Of a DNA stretch of 14,013 nt, positions 1-6,607 are shown in pieces. Positions within the stretch are counted from its first letter, which is position 1, and each line of letters opens with the position of its first letter. The notes below the pieces were generated by a model. It was not told where the DNA came from and did no database searches. It saw only the letters and a list, made by a program, of their open reading frames with translations. The position numbers and the translations under genes are program-made. Location of the stretch: NCBI GenBank assembly GCA_037442845.1, contig JBBIPL010000058.1, positions 1 through 14,013 on the forward strand, in the 5' to 3' direction. The DNA comes from PFJX01 sp037442845. Lineage in GTDB: Bacteria > Pseudomonadota > Gammaproteobacteria > Burkholderiales > Thiobacillaceae.

Positions 1-11
1 ATAATTCAAAA

Positions 12-1088
12 ATGATCAGCATCGTTGGAACTGTGGGTGTGCCCGCCGCGTATGGCGGTTTTGAAACGCTGGCGGAGAATCTGGTTCGTTTCCATGACCG
101 CCGCGGTCTGACGGAAGCCCTGCTCGTCTATTGCAGCGAAAAGGCCTACGAAGAAAAACCGGAGCGTTATCTGTCGGCCGGGCTGCGCTATCTGCCTTTG
201 TCCGCCAACGGCATCCAGAGCATTCCTTACGATATCGGGTCGTTGTTTTCCGCGATCCGGCAGGGGAGTGACCGGATTCTGCTGTTGGGGGTTTCCGGCG
301 CCATTGCCTTGCCTCTGGTGCGCCTCATTTCCAGGGCGCGCATCGTCACCAATATCGACGGCATCGAATGGCGGCGCGAGAAATGGAATGGGCCGGCCCG
401 CTGGTTTTTGCGCCTCTCGGAGCGTCTAGCGGTACGCTATTCGCATGAGGTGGTGGCGGATAACGGGGGCATTGCCGAATATGTCCGAGAAACATATGGA
501 TCCACCTGTCATGTCATTGCCTACGGCGGGGATCACGCCATTGCCGCGGAGCCCGTTCCGTATGCAGGCAAGGCCTTGCCGGATCGATACGCTTTCGCGC
601 TGTGCAGGATCGAGCCGGAAAACAATGTGGCCATGATTCTGGATGCGTTCGCGCATTCCGAAAGTCTGCCGCTGGTTTTCGTCGGGAACTGGAAAAACAG
701 CGCTTATGGCCAGGAATTGCAGGCGCGCCACCAAGACAACCCAAACGTGCATCTCCTGGACCCGATTTACGATGTGGGCGTTTTGCGTACCCTGCGCGGC
801 GGGGCGTCGGTCTATGTGCATGGGCATTCTGCCGGCGGCACCAACCCCTCATTGGTCGAAATGATGCATTTCGGCATTCCGGTCCTGGCCTTCGATTGCG
901 TCTTCAATCGTCATACCACGGATAACCAGGCGATTTATTTTTCCGATGCCGATACACTTGGCGCCGCTGCGCGGCAATGGGGTTGCCAAGCGCATGCGCG
1001 GGTGGGGGAGGCGATGCGGAAGATCGCCCGGGAACGCTACACCTGGGATGCCATCGGCACCGCCTACTTTGATTTATTGAGGCGGTGA
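12..1088 (+). CDS. DUF1972 / GT4-type glycosyltransferase
   Basis: Probable cytosolic or membrane-associated glycosyltransferase that transfers a sugar from an activated donor during exopolysaccharide or O-antigen assembly. The N-terminus (residues 1-20, GTVGVPAAYGGFETLAENL) is the hallmark of the DUF1972 domain found at the front of rhamnosyl/galactosyltransferase-like GT4 proteins. The C-terminal half shows the GT-B donor-site pattern GGTNPSLVEMMHFGIPVLAF (about residues 278-297). The 358-residue length is usual for the family. The ATG at 12 is taken as start because family members begin just before this motif. However, there is no Shine-Dalgarno in the 11 visible bases and the frame stays open to the window edge, so a few N-terminal residues could be missing. 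Codon use is less GC-rich than in the genes to the right, as is common in polysaccharide loci. Donor and acceptor sugars cannot be told from sequence. Confidence 0.85.
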   Translation: MISIVGTVGVPAAYGGFETLAENLVRFHDRRGLTEALLVYCSEKAYEEKPERYLSAGLRYLPLSANGIQSIPYDIGSLFSAIRQGSDRILLLGVSGAIALPLVRLISRARIVTNIDGIEWRREKWNGPARWFLRLSERLAVRYSHEVVADNGGIAEYVRETYGSTCHVIAYGGDHAIAAEPVPYAGKALPDRYAFALCRIEPENNVAMILDAFAHSESLPLVFVGNWKNSAYGQELQARHQDNPNVHLLDPIYDVGVLRTLRGGASVYVHGHSAGGTNPSLVEMMHFGIPVLAFDCVFNRHTTDNQAIYFSDADTLGAAARQWGCQAHARVGEAMRKIARERYTWDAIGTAYFDLLRR

Positions 1089-1156
1089 TTTTGGATCGGT
1101 GCTGAGAAGACGCCATTCAGGCGGCGAGCCGGTGAGCATGATGGGATGGATGCTTC

Positions 1157-3193
1157 TCACGCCATGCCGTTATGCCTTAACAGCGCGTCGATGGTCGGCT
1201 CGCGGCCGCGGAATGCCTTGAACGATTCCAGCGCCGGGCGGCTGCCGCCCTGGGCGAGGATTTCGCTCCAGAAGCGTTGGCCGACCTCGGGGTTGAGCAC
1301 GCCGCCGACGTGGCCCGCCGCCTCTTCCTCGAACAGGCTGTAGGCGTCCGCCGACAGCACCTCGGCCCACTTGTAGCTGTAGTAGCCGGCCGCGTAGCCG
1401 CCGGCGAAGATGTGCGAGAAGTTGTTGGGGAAGCGGTTGTAGTCCGGCGGCACCACCACCGCCACGCGCCGGCGGATTTCCGCCAGCAGTTGCAGCGCGG
1501 TTTGTCCTGGCGCCAGGTCGTGGTGCAGGTGCATGTCGAACAGCGAGAACTCGATCTGCCGCACGGTCTGCATGCCGGCCTGGAAGTTCTTCGCCGCCAG
1601 CATCTTGTCGAACAGTTCGCGCGGCAGCGGCGCGCCGCTGTCGACATGCGCGGTCATGTGCTTCAGCACGTCCCATTCCCAGCAGAAGTTTTCCATGAAC
1701 TGGCTGGGCAGTTCGACCGCGTCCCATTCCACGCCGTTGATGCCGGACACGCCGAGATCCTCCACCCGCGTGAGCAGGTGGTGCAGGCCGTGGCCGAACT
1801 CGTGGAACAGGGTGATCACGTCGTCGTGCGTCAGCAAGGCCGGCTTGCCGCCCACCGGGCGGGTGAAGTTGCAGGTGAGGTAGGCCACCGGCGTCTGCAC
1901 GCCCGCGTCCGTGCGCCGCCGCGTGATGGCGTCGTCCATCCAGGCGCCGCCGCGCTTGGTCTCGCGCGCGTAGAGGTCGAGATAGAACTGGCCGACCAGT
2001 TGCCCGCGCTGGTCGGTGAGCGCGAAGAACTTGACGTCGTCGTGCCACACCGGCGCCTGGTCGGGGCGGATATGCAGGCCGTAGAGAGTCTCGATGACGC
2101 GGAACAGGCCGGCCAGCACCTTGGGCTCCTGCAGGTACTGCTTCACTTCGGTTTCCGAATAGGCATAGCGGCGTTCGCGCAGCTTCTCGCTGGCGTAGCC
2201 GATGTCCCAGGCCTGCAAGTCCGGCAGGCCCAGCTCGCGCGCGGCGAATTCGCGCAGTTCGGCCATGTCCTTTTCGGCATAGGGCTTGGCGCGGCGCGCC
2301 AGGGTGTCGAGGAAATCCAGCACCTCGGCCGGCGTCTGCGCCATCTTCGGCTCCAGCGAGACCTCGGCGTAGGAGGCAAAGCCGAGCATGCGCGCGGCTT
2401 CCGCGCGCAACCGCAGGATGTCGGCAATGAGACCGCTGTTGTCCAACTCCGGCTTGCCGAATTCCGAGGCGCGCGTGGTGTAGGCGCGGTACAGCTCCTC
2501 GCGCAGGGCGCGGTTGGCGCAGTACTGCATCACCGGCAGGAACGAGGGCGCCTGCAGGTTCAGCTTCCAGCCCGGCTTGCCGTCGGCCTCGGCCATCTCG
2601 CGGAACATCGCCAGGGCGTCGTCCGGCAGGCCGGCGAGTTCGGCCTGGTCGTCGATGAACTTGCTCCAGGCGTTGGTGGCGTCGAGCAGGTTTTCCTCGA
2701 ACTTGGCGGAAAGCTTGGAAAGCTCTTCCTGGATTTCCATGAAGCGTGGTTTCTCATCCGCCGGCAGGTCGGCGCCGCCGAGCTTGAAGTCGCGCAGCTC
2801 GTTGTCGATCACCTTGCGGCGTGCCGGCGCCAGGCCCGTGAATTCGGGCGCAACGGCGAGCGCCTTGTACTTGCGGAACAGGCCCTCGTGCTGGCCCAGT
2901 TCGGCGTAGTACTGGGTGATCTTGGGCAGGTTGGCGTTGTAGGCCTCGCGCAGTTCCGGGCTGTCCAGCACCGAGTGCAGGTGGGAGACCTGGCCCCAGG
3001 CCCGCGACAGGCGCTCGTTGGCATCCTCCAGGGGCTGCACGAAGGCATCCCAGGTGGGCGGCGTGGCCGGGCCGCACAGGGTTTCCACCAAGGCGCGGTT
3101 CTCCGCCAGGAGTTGGTCCACGGCTGGGCTGACGTGTTCTGGGCGGACTTCGCTGTAGCGCGGCAGGCCGGAGAAATCGAGCAGGGGGTTCAT
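1157..3193 (-). CDS. prlC: Oligopeptidase A, M3 family zinc metallopeptidase
   Basis: Cytosolic zinc endopeptidase that degrades short peptides, including cleaved signal peptides. The protein is 678 residues, against about 680 for E. coli PrlC/OpdA, and follows that protein along its whole length. The zinc site HEFGH lies at residues 464-468, with the third ligand Glu in the DAVELPSQF segment near residue 494. Other family blocks visible are FYLDLYARETKRGGAWMDD (about 403-421) and SHIFAGGYAAGYYSY near the C-terminus. The frame is open to 3295, but the ATG at 3193 gives the family start MNPLLDFSGLP and lies 23-30 bases after a predicted transcription start, whereas the upstream ATG lies before that promoter. 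The Shine-Dalgarno is weak. The gene ends convergently with the glycosyltransferase. It is probably transcribed alone. Confidence 0.97.
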   Translation of the reverse strand: MNPLLDFSGLPRYSEVRPEHVSPAVDQLLAENRALVETLCGPATPPTWDAFVQPLEDANERLSRAWGQVSHLHSVLDSPELREAYNANLPKITQYYAELGQHEGLFRKYKALAVAPEFTGLAPARRKVIDNELRDFKLGGADLPADEKPRFMEIQEELSKLSAKFEENLLDATNAWSKFIDDQAELAGLPDDALAMFREMAEADGKPGWKLNLQAPSFLPVMQYCANRALREELYRAYTTRASEFGKPELDNSGLIADILRLRAEAARMLGFASYAEVSLEPKMAQTPAEVLDFLDTLARRAKPYAEKDMAELREFAARELGLPDLQAWDIGYASEKLRERRYAYSETEVKQYLQEPKVLAGLFRVIETLYGLHIRPDQAPVWHDDVKFFALTDQRGQLVGQFYLDLYARETKRGGAWMDDAITRRRTDAGVQTPVAYLTCNFTRPVGGKPALLTHDDVITLFHEFGHGLHHLLTRVEDLGVSGINGVEWDAVELPSQFMENFCWEWDVLKHMTAHVDSGAPLPRELFDKMLAAKNFQAGMQTVRQIEFSLFDMHLHHDLAPGQTALQLLAEIRRRVAVVVPPDYNRFPNNFSHIFAGGYAAGYYSYKWAEVLSADAYSLFEEEAAGHVGGVLNPEVGQRFWSEILAQGGSRPALESFKAFRGREPTIDALLRHNGMA

Positions 3194-3222
3194 GGTTGGC
3201 AAGTGGTAAGGAGTGAAAAGCG

Positions 3223-3250
3223 AGTATCGGACCAAAGACGCGCTTTTCAA
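3223..3250 (-). promoter_or_regulatory. Predicted sigma-70 promoter of prlC
   Basis: Read on the minus strand there is a -35 box TTGAAA (3245-3250), a 16-base spacer and a -10 box GATACT (3223-3228). This predicts transcription starting near 3216 and a leader of about 22 bases before the prlC ATG at 3193. It supports the shorter prlC start. The -35 matches five of six consensus bases and the -10 four of six. This is a prediction from sequence only. Confidence 0.5.
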
Positions 3251-3287
3251 GGCATAGTTTCGGGCCATTGCATTGCGATTTCCGAGC

Positions 3288-3383
3288 ATGGCCATCGAAT
3301 CCTACCGCGACCGCCTGCCCCGCCTGGGGCGCGATGTCTATGTCCACCCCGCCGCCACGGTGATCGGCGACTATCGAGTCTGA
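3288..3383 (+). pseudogene. Remnant of gamma-class carbonic anhydrase (N-terminal 28 or so residues only)
   Basis: The plus strand encodes a 31-codon frame from ATG 3288 to TGA 3381. Residues 1-28 read like the N-terminus of the gamma-carbonic anhydrase / YrdA-PaaY family: MAIESYRDRLPRLG, then YVHPAATVIGD, which is the entry into the first left-handed beta-helix turn. Family resemblance stops abruptly after VIGD (about 3371); three unrelated codons and a stop follow. A full protein would be about 175-185 residues with zinc-binding histidines, none of which remain, so it cannot be functional. A gamma-carbonic anhydrase divergent from prlC is, to my knowledge, a recurrent arrangement in betaproteobacteria, which supports reading this as a degraded ancestral neighbour. 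The lost part is replaced by the 3' end of the GAF gene, which stops at 3402 on the other strand. Confidence 0.7.
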
Positions 3384-3401
3384 GCCATCGCCCGACGCCA
3401 T

Positions 3402-4151
3402 TCAGCGTCCGCGTTCCAGCCGTTTGCTGTGGCGGTTGAGGCTGCCGGTGAGTTCCGAGATGATTTCCCCCGCCGCGTGGATGATCTGGTTGGGCGTGAA
3501 GCCGCAGTGACGCATTTCCCGGTAGAAGCCCTTGGCCAGCAGCTTGGCCACCTTGTCCGGTTCGTGCGCCGACAGGGCGGTGACGGTGTCGGCCTTGGCG
3601 ACAGCCTGGCGGCCGAGCGCCATCTGCGCGAAGCGGGAATCGAGCAGGCTTTCCAGGCGGGCGACCTGGATGGCGCGGGCGATGAGCAGGGCGGCCAGTT
3701 CCGCCGCGGCCTGGTCCTCGGCGGAAAAGGCGTCGCGTTGCAAGGGATTGCTGACGTTGAGCACGCCGGCCGGCCGACCGGCGAGGGGCAGGGGACAGAC
3801 CATGAAGGCGCCGGCTTGATCCGGCCGGCGCGCGTCGGCCTGCCACGCGGAACGATCGATGCGGCGCACGCGCACACAGGCGCCTGAAGCCAGCACCTGG
3901 CCGGCGATGCCCTGGCCCGGCGCGGGCTCCTCCTTCCAGGCCGCTTCCGGCAGCTCGCCATAGAGGGCGGCAAGCCGCAACCGGGCGCCCTTTTCTTCGC
4001 CGGAGTCCAGCAGCATCAGCGAGACACGTCCCACCTCCAGCAGCTCGCCGGCGATGCGGGCCAGGCGGTAGAGGTTGTCCTCGAAGCTGCCGCAGACCTG
4101 GAAGGCGGCCAGTTCCTTCAATTTTTCCCGGCGCAACATGGTTCGGTTCAT
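3402..4151 (-). CDS. GAF-domain protein of unknown specificity
   Basis: A 249-residue soluble protein with one GAF domain at about residues 25-165. The recognisable stretches are APGQGIAGQVLASGACVRV (78-96) and the beta-strand/helix pattern MVCPLPLAGRPAGVLNVSNP (117-136). GAF domains bind small molecules or haem/nucleotide ligands, but no ligand can be assigned here. No kinase, GGDEF, EAL, HD or DNA-binding output domain is present. The C-terminal 80 residues (DKVAKLLAKGFYREMRHCGF onward) look helical and I do not recognise them. The start at 4151 has a strong purine-rich Shine-Dalgarno GGGGGAG five bases upstream. It follows cnoX by 45 bases on the same strand and so probably belongs to the purB-cnoX transcript. 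It may act as a sensory partner of another protein; that is inference. Confidence 0.8.
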   Translation of the reverse strand: MNRTMLRREKLKELAAFQVCGSFEDNLYRLARIAGELLEVGRVSLMLLDSGEEKGARLRLAALYGELPEAAWKEEPAPGQGIAGQVLASGACVRVRRIDRSAWQADARRPDQAGAFMVCPLPLAGRPAGVLNVSNPLQRDAFSAEDQAAAELAALLIARAIQVARLESLLDSRFAQMALGRQAVAKADTVTALSAHEPDKVAKLLAKGFYREMRHCGFTPNQIIHAAGEIISELTGSLNRHSKRLERGR

Positions 4152-4196
4152 CTCGACTCCCCCTTCGATGGCACTGCCCCGCGCGCGCGATGCCGC

Positions 4197-5054
4197 TCAG
4201 TTCAATGCGCTGGCCAGCTTGCGGCGGTAGGTGGCGACCAGTTCGCCCTGGCCGCCCAGCATGTTGAACACCGCCAGGATGGTCTTGCGCGCGGCGTCGT
4301 CGTTCCAGTAGCGGTCGCGGCGGACGATCTCCAGCAGTTCTTCGAGGCCCTCGGCATGGCGGCCGGCGGCCACCAGCAGGTTGGCGAGCCGCATGCGCAG
4401 CTCCATGTCCGCCGGATCGGCGGCAATGCGCTGCCGCAAGTCGGACTCGTCGCCGCCCTGCTGGCCGCCCAGGGCGAAAGTCAGCCGGGCGATGAGTTGC
4501 TGCGCGCGGTCCTCCATGCGGGTCGCCGGCGAAAGGCTGTCGAGCAGGCGCTTGGCCTCGTCGAGCTGATCCAGGGACAGCAGGATGTCGGCGGCATCCA
4601 GGCGCACCTTCTCGTTGCCGGCATCCAGCTTCGAGGCTTCCGCCAGCAATTGCAGGGCCTGGGCGCTGTCGCCGGCGGCGCGCGCGCGGTTGGCGGCGGC
4701 GCGCAGTTCCTCGGCGGGCGAGGGAATGACGCGGGCGAGGAAGGCGCGCACCTCGGCCTCGGGAATCGCGCCGGCGAACTCCTCCAGCAGTTCGCCGTTG
4801 TACACCGCCTTGACGCTGGGAATGCCGCGCACGCCGAACTGGGCGGCGAGTTCCTGGTTGTGGTCGGCGTTGATCTTGGCGAGGATGAACTTGCCCTGGT
4901 ATTCCTCCGCGAGCTTCTCCAGGATGGGTTTCAGGACCTTGCAGGGGCCGCACCATTCGGCCCAGAAATCCATGACCACCGGTGTGCGGCGGGAGTTTTC
5001 CAGGACGATCTGTTCGAAATTGCTGGCGTCGACGTCGTAGGCGAATTGGGACAT
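4197..5054 (-). CDS. cnoX: Thioredoxin-fold/TPR co-chaperone, CnoX (YbbN) family
   Basis: Cytosolic chaperedoxin: the family protects substrates from over-oxidation and hands them to GroEL or DnaK for refolding. Residues 1-110 form a thioredoxin domain with the active site WCGPC at 34-38 and the cis-proline in GIPS (Pro79). Residues 110-285 are helical TPR-like repeats, including the conserved tail RYWNDDAARKTILAVFNMLG. The 285-residue length matches YbbN proteins. Unlike E. coli CnoX, whose active site lacks the CXXC pair, this protein keeps both cysteines and may have thiol-disulfide reductase activity, as reported for CXXC-bearing family members such as that of Caulobacter. It starts 29 bases after the purB stop, pointing to co-transcription. 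The Shine-Dalgarno is weak. Confidence 0.9.
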   Translation of the reverse strand: MSQFAYDVDASNFEQIVLENSRRTPVVMDFWAEWCGPCKVLKPILEKLAEEYQGKFILAKINADHNQELAAQFGVRGIPSVKAVYNGELLEEFAGAIPEAEVRAFLARVIPSPAEELRAAANRARAAGDSAQALQLLAEASKLDAGNEKVRLDAADILLSLDQLDEAKRLLDSLSPATRMEDRAQQLIARLTFALGGQQGGDESDLRQRIAADPADMELRMRLANLLVAAGRHAEGLEELLEIVRRDRYWNDDAARKTILAVFNMLGGQGELVATYRRKLASALN

Positions 5055-5083
5055 GGCTTCGATAGCGGATAGTTTGTAACTGG

Positions 5084-6475
5084 TTACTGGCCGCCGCTGG
5101 CGATGCGTTGGGCGAGGTCGGCGGCCTTGCCGGTGTAGCTCGCCGGGGTCAGGGCCAGCAGTTGCTGCTTGGCTTCGGCGGGGATGGCGAGGTCGAGGAT
5201 GAACTTGGCCAGGGCGGCCTGGGTGATGCCTTCCTGGCCGCGCGTGAGTTTCTTCAGCTGCTCGTAGGGCTTTTCCAGGCCGTAGCGGCGCATCACGGTC
5301 TGGATGGGTTCGGCCAGGACTTCCCAGTTCGCCGCCAGGTCCTCGTCCAGGCGGGCGGGATTGGCCTCCAGCTTGTCCAGGCCGCGCAGCAGGCTTTCAT
5401 AGCCGAGCAGGGCGTAGCCCAGGGCGACGCCCATGTTGCGCAGCACGGTGGAGTCGGTGAGGTCGCGCTGCCAGCGCGAGATCGGCAGCTTTTCGGAAAG
5501 GTGGCGCAAGACGGCGTTGGCCAGGCCCAGATTGCCTTCCGAGTTCTCGAAATCGATGGGATTGACCTTGTGCGGCATGGTGGAGGAGCCCACCTCGCCC
5601 TCCTTCAGCTTCTGCTTGAAGTAGCCCAGCGAGATGTAGCCCCAGACGTCGCGGTCGAGGTCGATGAGCACGCTGTTGATGCGCGCGCAGGCGTCGTACA
5701 GCTCGGCCATGTAGTCGTGCGGCTCGATCTGGATGGTGTAGGGGTTGAAGTCGAGGCCCAGGCTCTCCACGAAGCGCCAGGCGAAGGCTTCCCAGTCGAA
5801 GTCTGGGTAGGCGGCGAGATGCGCGTTGTAGTTGCCCACGGCGCCGTTGATCTTGCCCAGGCAGGCGACCTCGGCGAAGCGGTCGATGCCGCGGCGCAGG
5901 CGGAACACCACGTTGGCCAGTTCCTTGCCCAGGGTGGTGGGCGAGGCGGGCTGGCCGTGGGTGCGCGCCAGCATGGGCTGCTCCGCCAGGTCTGCGGCCA
6001 GCGTGGTGAGGCGTGCCTCGACGCGGCGCAGGGCGGGCAGCAGGACTTCTGCGCGGGCGTCGCGCAGCATGAGGGCGTGCGACAGGTTGTTGATGTCCTC
6101 GGAGGTGCAGGCGAAATGGATGAACTCGTGCACCCGCGCGACCTGGTGGTTGCCGGCCAGCCGGTCCTTGAGGAAATACTCGATGGCCTTGACGTCGTGG
6201 TTGGTGGTTTTTTCGTGGGTCTTCACCGCCTCGGCGTCGGCCGGCGAGAAGTCACGGGCGAGGGCGTCGAGTTCGGCCAGGGTGGCGGCGGAGAAGGGGG
6301 GTACCTCGGCGATCGCCGGCTCGGCGGCCAGCGCCTTCAGCCACTCGATCTCCACCCGCACGCGGTAGCGCATCAGGCCGAATTCGCTGAAGTAGGGCGC
6401 GAGCTGGTCGCCGGTGCGGCGGTAGCGGCCGTCGAGGGGGGTGAGGGCGGTGAGGGCGGTCAGTTGCATGGGCAT
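5084..6475 (-). CDS. purB: Adenylosuccinate lyase
   Basis: Cytosolic enzyme of purine synthesis. It releases fumarate from SAICAR to give AICAR and from adenylosuccinate to give AMP. The fumarase/aspartase superfamily signature GSSTMPHKVNPIDFEN is at residues 296-311 (catalytic serine loop), TSEDINN at 124-130, and RTHGQPAS with its catalytic histidine at 171-178. The 463-residue length fits the E. coli-type PurB (456). Two starts are possible, ATG 6475 and ATG 6469 two codons later; neither has a good Shine-Dalgarno. Its leader is packed with inverted repeats (see separate entries). It heads a likely unit with cnoX and a GAF protein. No purine repressor site or riboswitch was recognised. Confidence 0.97.
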   Translation of the reverse strand: MPMQLTALTALTPLDGRYRRTGDQLAPYFSEFGLMRYRVRVEIEWLKALAAEPAIAEVPPFSAATLAELDALARDFSPADAEAVKTHEKTTNHDVKAIEYFLKDRLAGNHQVARVHEFIHFACTSEDINNLSHALMLRDARAEVLLPALRRVEARLTTLAADLAEQPMLARTHGQPASPTTLGKELANVVFRLRRGIDRFAEVACLGKINGAVGNYNAHLAAYPDFDWEAFAWRFVESLGLDFNPYTIQIEPHDYMAELYDACARINSVLIDLDRDVWGYISLGYFKQKLKEGEVGSSTMPHKVNPIDFENSEGNLGLANAVLRHLSEKLPISRWQRDLTDSTVLRNMGVALGYALLGYESLLRGLDKLEANPARLDEDLAANWEVLAEPIQTVMRRYGLEKPYEQLKKLTRGQEGITQAALAKFILDLAIPAEAKQQLLALTPASYTGKAADLAQRIASGGQ

Positions 6476-6487
6476 TTTCTAATGTGT

Positions 6488-6504
6488 AAGTCGCGAAGCG
6501 ACTT
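6488..6504. repeat. Short perfect hairpin in purB leader
   Basis: AAGTCGC (6488-6494), loop GAA, GCGACTT (6498-6504): a 7-bp perfect stem only 12 bases upstream of the purB ATG at 6475. On the purB transcript it would sit where a Shine-Dalgarno is normally found or just upstream, so it may limit or shape translation initiation. It lies directly beside the next GC-rich repeat. Confidence 0.6.
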
Positions 6505-6513
6505 CTCGAAGCT

Positions 6514-6552
6514 CCCCTCTCACGCTTGCGGGAGAGGGGCTGGGGGTGAGGG
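6514..6552. repeat. Interspersed-type GC-rich repeat with hairpin upstream of purB
   Basis: CCCCTCTC (6514-6521) pairs with GAGAGGGG (6532-6539) around a 10-base loop, followed by the G-rich tail GCTGGGGGTGAGGG (6539-6552). The same C-rich/G-rich phrase is familiar as a dispersed intergenic element in many proteobacterial genomes, so it is more likely a repeat than a gene-specific regulator. It occurs once in this window, so copy number cannot be judged here. There is no U-run after the stem on either strand. Confidence 0.55.
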
Positions 6553-6553
6553 A

Positions 6554-6604
6554 AACGGGCATGATTTTCATGCTTCGGGGTGTCTGTGCAAAATCATGCC
6601 CGTT
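6554..6604. repeat. 15-bp perfect inverted repeat between the GAF gene and purB
   Basis: AACGGGCATGATTTT (6554-6568) and its exact complement AAAATCATGCCCGTT (6590-6604) flank 21 bases. The right arm begins three bases after the stop codon of the upstream GAF gene. Inside it a second stem, GCATGA-TTT-TCATGC (6559-6573), competes with the long one, so the two folds exclude each other. It could be a terminator or attenuator of the GAF-to-purB readthrough, or terminal repeats of a very small mobile relic. There is no clear U-tract after the stem. Confidence 0.6.
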
Positions 6605-6607
6605 GGG

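Noticed and set aside
1089..1156. Possible terminator between the glycosyltransferase and prlC
   Set aside because: Only a weak, bulged stem near 1131-1162 and no T-run; not strong enough to annotate.
3194..3295. N-terminal extension of prlC to the ATG at 3295
   Set aside because: The 34 extra codons lie across the predicted prlC promoter, have no family similarity, and overlap the carbonic anhydrase relic.
1277..3439. 720-codon open frame on the plus strand opposite prlC
   Set aside because: It is the antisense mirror of a highly GC-biased gene; the composition (runs of H, Q, R, V, G) matches no family and prlC is certain.
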